Assembly (NCBI RefSeq): GCF_000003855.2
Contig: NW_003101680.1
Span: forward strand, 4,566,731 to 4,630,730
Direction of reading: 5' to 3'
Origin: Blastomyces gilchristii SLH14081
Taxonomy: Eukaryota; Ascomycota; Eurotiomycetes; Onygenales; Ajellomycetaceae
Length of the DNA: 64,000 nucleotides
A program made the position numbers and the translations under genes. The stretch's first letter is position 1. Each line of letters opens with the position of its first letter. The notes under the pieces were generated by a model. That model ran no database searches. It was not told the origin of the DNA and saw nothing but the letters and a program-made list of their open reading frames with translations. This document shows positions 60,101-64,000 of the stretch, piece by piece.

Positions 60101-62302
60101 TTTTCTCTAACTTGATACTGTGATTCATTTCAGAACCTTGTAAGAGAGATATGTTTATAATATTATCTTGTCAGAAGACATCTAGATATTCATGATATTA
60201 TTGAGAAAGTTTCATATAAAAATCTGTTATTATAACACAGAATAACTTTTTTAGAGCCTTTTTAATATTAGCCAGACTGACAGAATAGATTGATATATGA
60301 TTCTGCTGTTGACAAACTTGTCAGTGACTCTGTCAGTGGTTTTGATAATAACTTCTTTTTCAGAGTATTTTATAAGTGTTGACAGAGATCTGTGTAAGAT
60401 TCATAGTCTTGTGAATATCATCTTCATGAATTCTATCATTATTAGAGAATATCAAGCTTCTGTTTTAAGCATTCAGCAAGATGCCTTGTTCAGATAGTCA
60501 GACAAGTTCTAATATAAGATTATAATCAAGATTATCAACTTCATATACATAGACATCTTTATATTGATATCCTCTCACATCTATGTTTAGTTTCACTATG
60601 TAATGAGTACAAACATTTTTCAGGCCATTAAATTCTGTGAGAAGTCAGGGTTTTGATAAAGAAATACACTGAAGATTATAATATCTTACAACTGAAGATT
60701 TTATCATTGCATAGTAACATAGATCACTGTCTATCATGGCTTTCATATTATACATGTTATCAATCACAGTAGATACAAGAATCACATTCATTATCATCTT
60801 CTCTTTAAATTGTTATCATTCAACCTCTTCAAGCTCCTGTTTGTGAATTTGAACAGAAGCTAATCTTTTTTCTGTTTCACTGAGACATTCTCATAGTTAT
60901 CTTCTGAATCTTTCTCTAATGTAATATGATTGGCGCGGACAGGCGCTGATTCATCCTTTGAATGAGAAGACACTGATCTTGAGTATGAAGACACATAGAT
61001 TGATCAGCAGTTGAAAGCAATGTGTTCTGATTAATTACAGTTGATATACACTCTACATTGATGTTGATCAGGGACTTCTTCAGAAGTGATCTCAGAGACC
61101 TGAAAATCTGTTCAGACAGTGAAGACTCTTGCTTATGTATAGATATTCAAGTCTACTCAGTTCATAGCATCTGCATCATTGTTGTTATTCTTCAGTGCAG
61201 GTGTGTGAGTGACTGAAATATAACATCTTCTATCACTGTTCTGTATACTCTTGAGCTTGATAAGACAGTTGTTCAATGTCTGAAGCTGTGTGCAGAAGTC
61301 TTTATAAGTCTGATCTTCATCTACACTTACAAGAGCCTGTAAGAGTTTGAAAGTCAATACCTTCTTGAGCATGCTAATCTTCATTCAATTCTCTCAAGAT
61401 TGACTACCTGCTTCTAGAATCTTGATGTTAAAGTCAGAGATGAATGTTGTAAGAGAAGTGTTTCTCTGTCAGATACTCTGTAATCAATCTAATGCTTTCT
61501 ATTGCATGATAGTGTCTTGAAACAGAATATCAAGATATTTGATGATGTTGTCAGGCATTCACAATGCTGATTCACATGCTTTCATTTATGAATGAAACTT
61601 CTATTTCATGCGATTCTTCAATCATTCATTGATATATCAATCTTGATTGATTAGTAAACTGATGACATCTTTATTCACACTCAGTTTTATAAGTACTTTC
61701 ATTCTTCATGATAAGTAGAGAGTGAGATTAGAAGTATTGAAATATGCAGAAGCATCTAAGCATTCTTTCAGTGCTTTTATATTCAATTCTATAGATGTTG
61801 AAATTGTCTGTGCAAGGATTTCTTATTGAGATAATTGTTGAATTTCTTCATATTAATGTTATTAAGTTGCATGCATATCAGCTATTTATTATTGTTGTAA
61901 TTTCAACATTACTCAGAGTCACTGTGACACTGTATCTATACTTGTGTTCAAGAGTTCTCTCATACTATTATTAGACATGATTATATTAATCATTGAATGT
62001 GTGATATCTGTGAAATTGTAATTATATGAATATCTTATATGTCTGAGATGTCAGAACTCTCAGATCTTTCACTGATATTCTCTTATAAAATCTTACTCTC
62101 TTTGTAAGATCTTGTTGTAGAGTCAGAGTGACTGATGAGTAAGCTTCTATCTGAGAACTTAATATTCACTTAACTGTTTGACTGTTTCTCTATTTCTTAC
62201 ACATTGTTACATATTCAGATATCTCAATGAATAATTATCTCTAATAAGAAGATAATGCATGAATAATTATTTCTAATAAGAAGATGATGAATGTTTTTCT
62301 AG

Positions 62303-62615
62303 TGTAAGAGGCCTATGCTGAATAGATCAGTATAATATTATAGGTCTTATATAACAAAGAGAAAAACATTAGAGAAGAAAAGAAAGAGAAAGTGTGAGAA
62401 TCAGTGATCAAAGTGAATATTTATACACATATGTGATGGTGTACGCGGTGGAGCTTCAGGGCGGAAGAATATACACGCGTTCGTAGCGGCTGAGGATCGG
62501 TGATTGGAACATACACGTTCGTGGCGGCCGAGGATTGGTGATCGGGAATGAGGCGGTAGAAATCTATGAAGTGTACGGAATAGTCTATATAATTGATCGG
62601 GCGCAGCCCGCCACA
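62303..62615 (-). repeat. Gypsy 2 5' LTR (313 bp)
   Basis: TGTAAGAGGCCTATGC to GCCCGCCACA. The right 190 bp retain a dense CpG pattern (TTCGTAGCGGCTGAGGATCG), the least mutated LTR stretch in the block. An antisense frame at 62401-62616 is a by-product of this and is not called as a gene. Confidence 0.92.
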
Positions 62616-62620
62616 TGTTG

Positions 62621-64000
62621 TAATTATATGTACAATTCTAAGATCAGTGAGTATTTATTCAGTAATTATTACTTCTATTTTTATAATTTTATATACTAAT
62701 AATAGTTCTTAGTTACTTCAGTGTCAGAGATCATTTTAATCAAAGATGATAATACTGTTGAGACTATCTTCTTCTGCTCTCAAGCTTCTTTCAGCACTTT
62801 CTCTTTCTTCTCTGTGAGAAAGATTGTGTGTATATCAGATTATAAGTGTTCAGTTCTGAGTAACTTCTGCTGTTATTCATTCAGTTCTGTGTCTTCTTCT
62901 TCTTTCATTTCTTCTGTCTCTGTCTCTTCTGTCCTGACTTCTGATTCTGTGAGTCTTACACTCTTCTTCAATTTTTCTACACACACATATACACATTTCT
63001 ATATTGGCATTTCAGTCAATCTTGCAATAAATGATATTAATATTGTATACAGAGCAGTAGAGAAATCAGAGATATATGTAGTATTATTATAAGAGTGACT
63101 TACAGCTCTCAAATTTCTTACAGATCTCAAGTTTTGAGATTTTCTTTGTTTTTAATATTTTTCAAGTGATGTGATGTTGAAAATAGATTAAATGTGTGAC
63201 ATATGAAAATGAATGAGATGTATATAATAATATTTGTCTTTTACAGCTGACTCTTACAATTGATGATTAATTCATTATCTCTTTTCTTTTCTTATACATT
63301 TTCTTTATCTTCTAGTCACTACTCTTACATGATCTCTTTATGATACAGTATTTAGTGACTAGATTTGACAGCTTTCATCTTTTATAATTCTGTCTCACAT
63401 ATCATACTGTCTCTCTTCATCTGCTCAGACTACTACAGTGAATAGCTTATTAAAACTAATCTTATCTGATCTCTGAGTGTTCTCAGAAGTTGAGATGACT
63501 TAATCTCATGTGTCTGTAAATGTTTCAGATAATTCATTCTCTGTTATCTTCATAATTGAACTAATGTAAACAGTTAAATTTAACTCTGAATCTCTTTTTC
63601 TTCTATGATCTGACTTATATACAAGTCTGCTGCTTTGAGACTGCTTTTTACTGTGTTACATCTGTTATCTGTGATGTGTTATTATACAATCAGCTACAGT
63701 CTTATTACTTATTAAAGTGTGATGTTTATCTGATTTCTTCATTACTTCTCATTCTTTTCTTATAATTATGAAAAGATTGAAATAAGTGAGATTATCTGAT
63801 TTATAAGTGTCTATGATTTCTCTTACTTTATGAGACTTTTCAATTATAAGTCTCTTCTTTTTCAATGCTGATAATAGTGCTGTGAATAATCATAATTTAC
63901 TCAGATCTTATATCTTTGTCTTTATAAGATATGAATCATTTATTAAGTTATGTAAGATCTGTTCCTCTGGTTCTTTCAATGTGTATATTCTCAGAGAATG
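62621..64000. repeat. unassigned AT-rich repeat, right edge
   Basis: Continuation of repeat R1 past the Gypsy 2 insertion for about 30-45 bp, then AT-rich, CpG-poor sequence with a Ser/Phe-rich frame (62721-63092) that is low complexity. No gene or transposon domain is recognised. The element runs off the window. Confidence 0.45.

Larger units (their letters stand above)
56864..62615 (-). mobile_element. Gypsy LTR retrotransposon 2, degraded
   Basis: A 5752-bp copy of the Gypsy 1 family with LTRs of exactly 313 bp (56864-57176, 62303-62615) and perfect 5-bp duplications TGTTG (56859-56863, 62616-62620). The filled site matches the empty site in R1 fragment a (ACATGTTGTAATT). Minus-strand order is gag (about 62.1-61.1 kb), protease/RT (60.6-59.0 kb), RNase H and integrase (59-57.3 kb). 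The RT motif AYLDDILIF is still readable near 59.6 kb. The purine tract GAAAGAGAGAGAC precedes the 3' LTR. Many stops break every domain. No MITE is inserted in this copy. Confidence 0.92.

Noticed and set aside
62401..62616. 71-residue minus-strand frame
   Set aside because: Lies wholly within the less mutated part of a Gypsy LTR; open only because CpG-rich sequence lacks stops there.
32695..64000. Mitochondrial or organellar origin of the AT-rich block
   Set aside because: It is AT-rich with TGA at Trp positions, but the content is nested nuclear LTR, LINE and hAT elements with target duplications, and transitions between copies explain the TGA codons.

Overview
This window looks like nuclear DNA from a filamentous or dimorphic ascomycete. 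The genes have short GT-AG introns, and the protein kinase A regulatory subunit, zinc transporter, NADAR and CBM48/Crp1-like proteins are of the kind found in Eurotiomycetes. GC-moderate gene islands lie beside a long AT-rich, repeat-packed block, as reported for Ajellomycetaceae (Onygenales; Blastomyces/Emmonsia-like). The order-level placement is inference, not proof.

Positions 1-32.7 kb are the genic half. It is gene-sparse with long intergenic spacers, one 269-base assembly gap (1033-1301) and many homopolymer or microsatellite tracts. From left to right I see a small conserved membrane protein (-), a NADAR/YbiA-like protein with an apparent frameshift (+), a fungal HNH_2-type nuclease-domain protein (+), a DUF2306-like membrane protein that looks like a pseudogene (-), a J-domain protein (-), a nine-exon zinc/cobalt CDF transporter (-), an SRPK-like kinase pseudogene (-), a three-exon AMPK1_CBM/Crp1-Mdg1-like protein with a 23-bp first exon and a 1.4-kb intron (-), a tRNA-derived SINE with a perfect 14-bp target duplication, a 2OG-Fe(II) oxygenase (+) and a PKA regulatory subunit with a one-base frameshift (-). 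The genes have unrelated roles (cAMP signalling, zinc storage, chaperone, oxygenase) and do not form a pathway or cluster.

Positions 32.7-64 kb are an AT-rich, CpG-depleted compartment built almost wholly of nested, mutation-ridden transposons: a Copia remnant, a second Copia with 95-bp LTRs, two Gypsy elements of one family (LTRs 318/318 and 313/313 bp, perfect 5-bp target duplications), three hAT-type MITEs with perfect 8-bp duplications (one inside another, itself inside a Gypsy), and a Tad1-like LINE with RNase H. The nesting allows a relative chronology to be read directly. No intact transposon ORF remains.

The most unusual observations are the mutation signature of this block and a GC-rich island at the 5' end of the LINE insertion. 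In the block, C-to-T changes are abundant at CpG and CpC, TGG codons become TGA, yet TpA is not enriched over ApT as in textbook RIP. The island (about 46.92-47.59 kb) sits inside the same target duplication but has escaped the mutation. This suggests a chimeric retro-insertion, and a mutator that acts only on repeated DNA.
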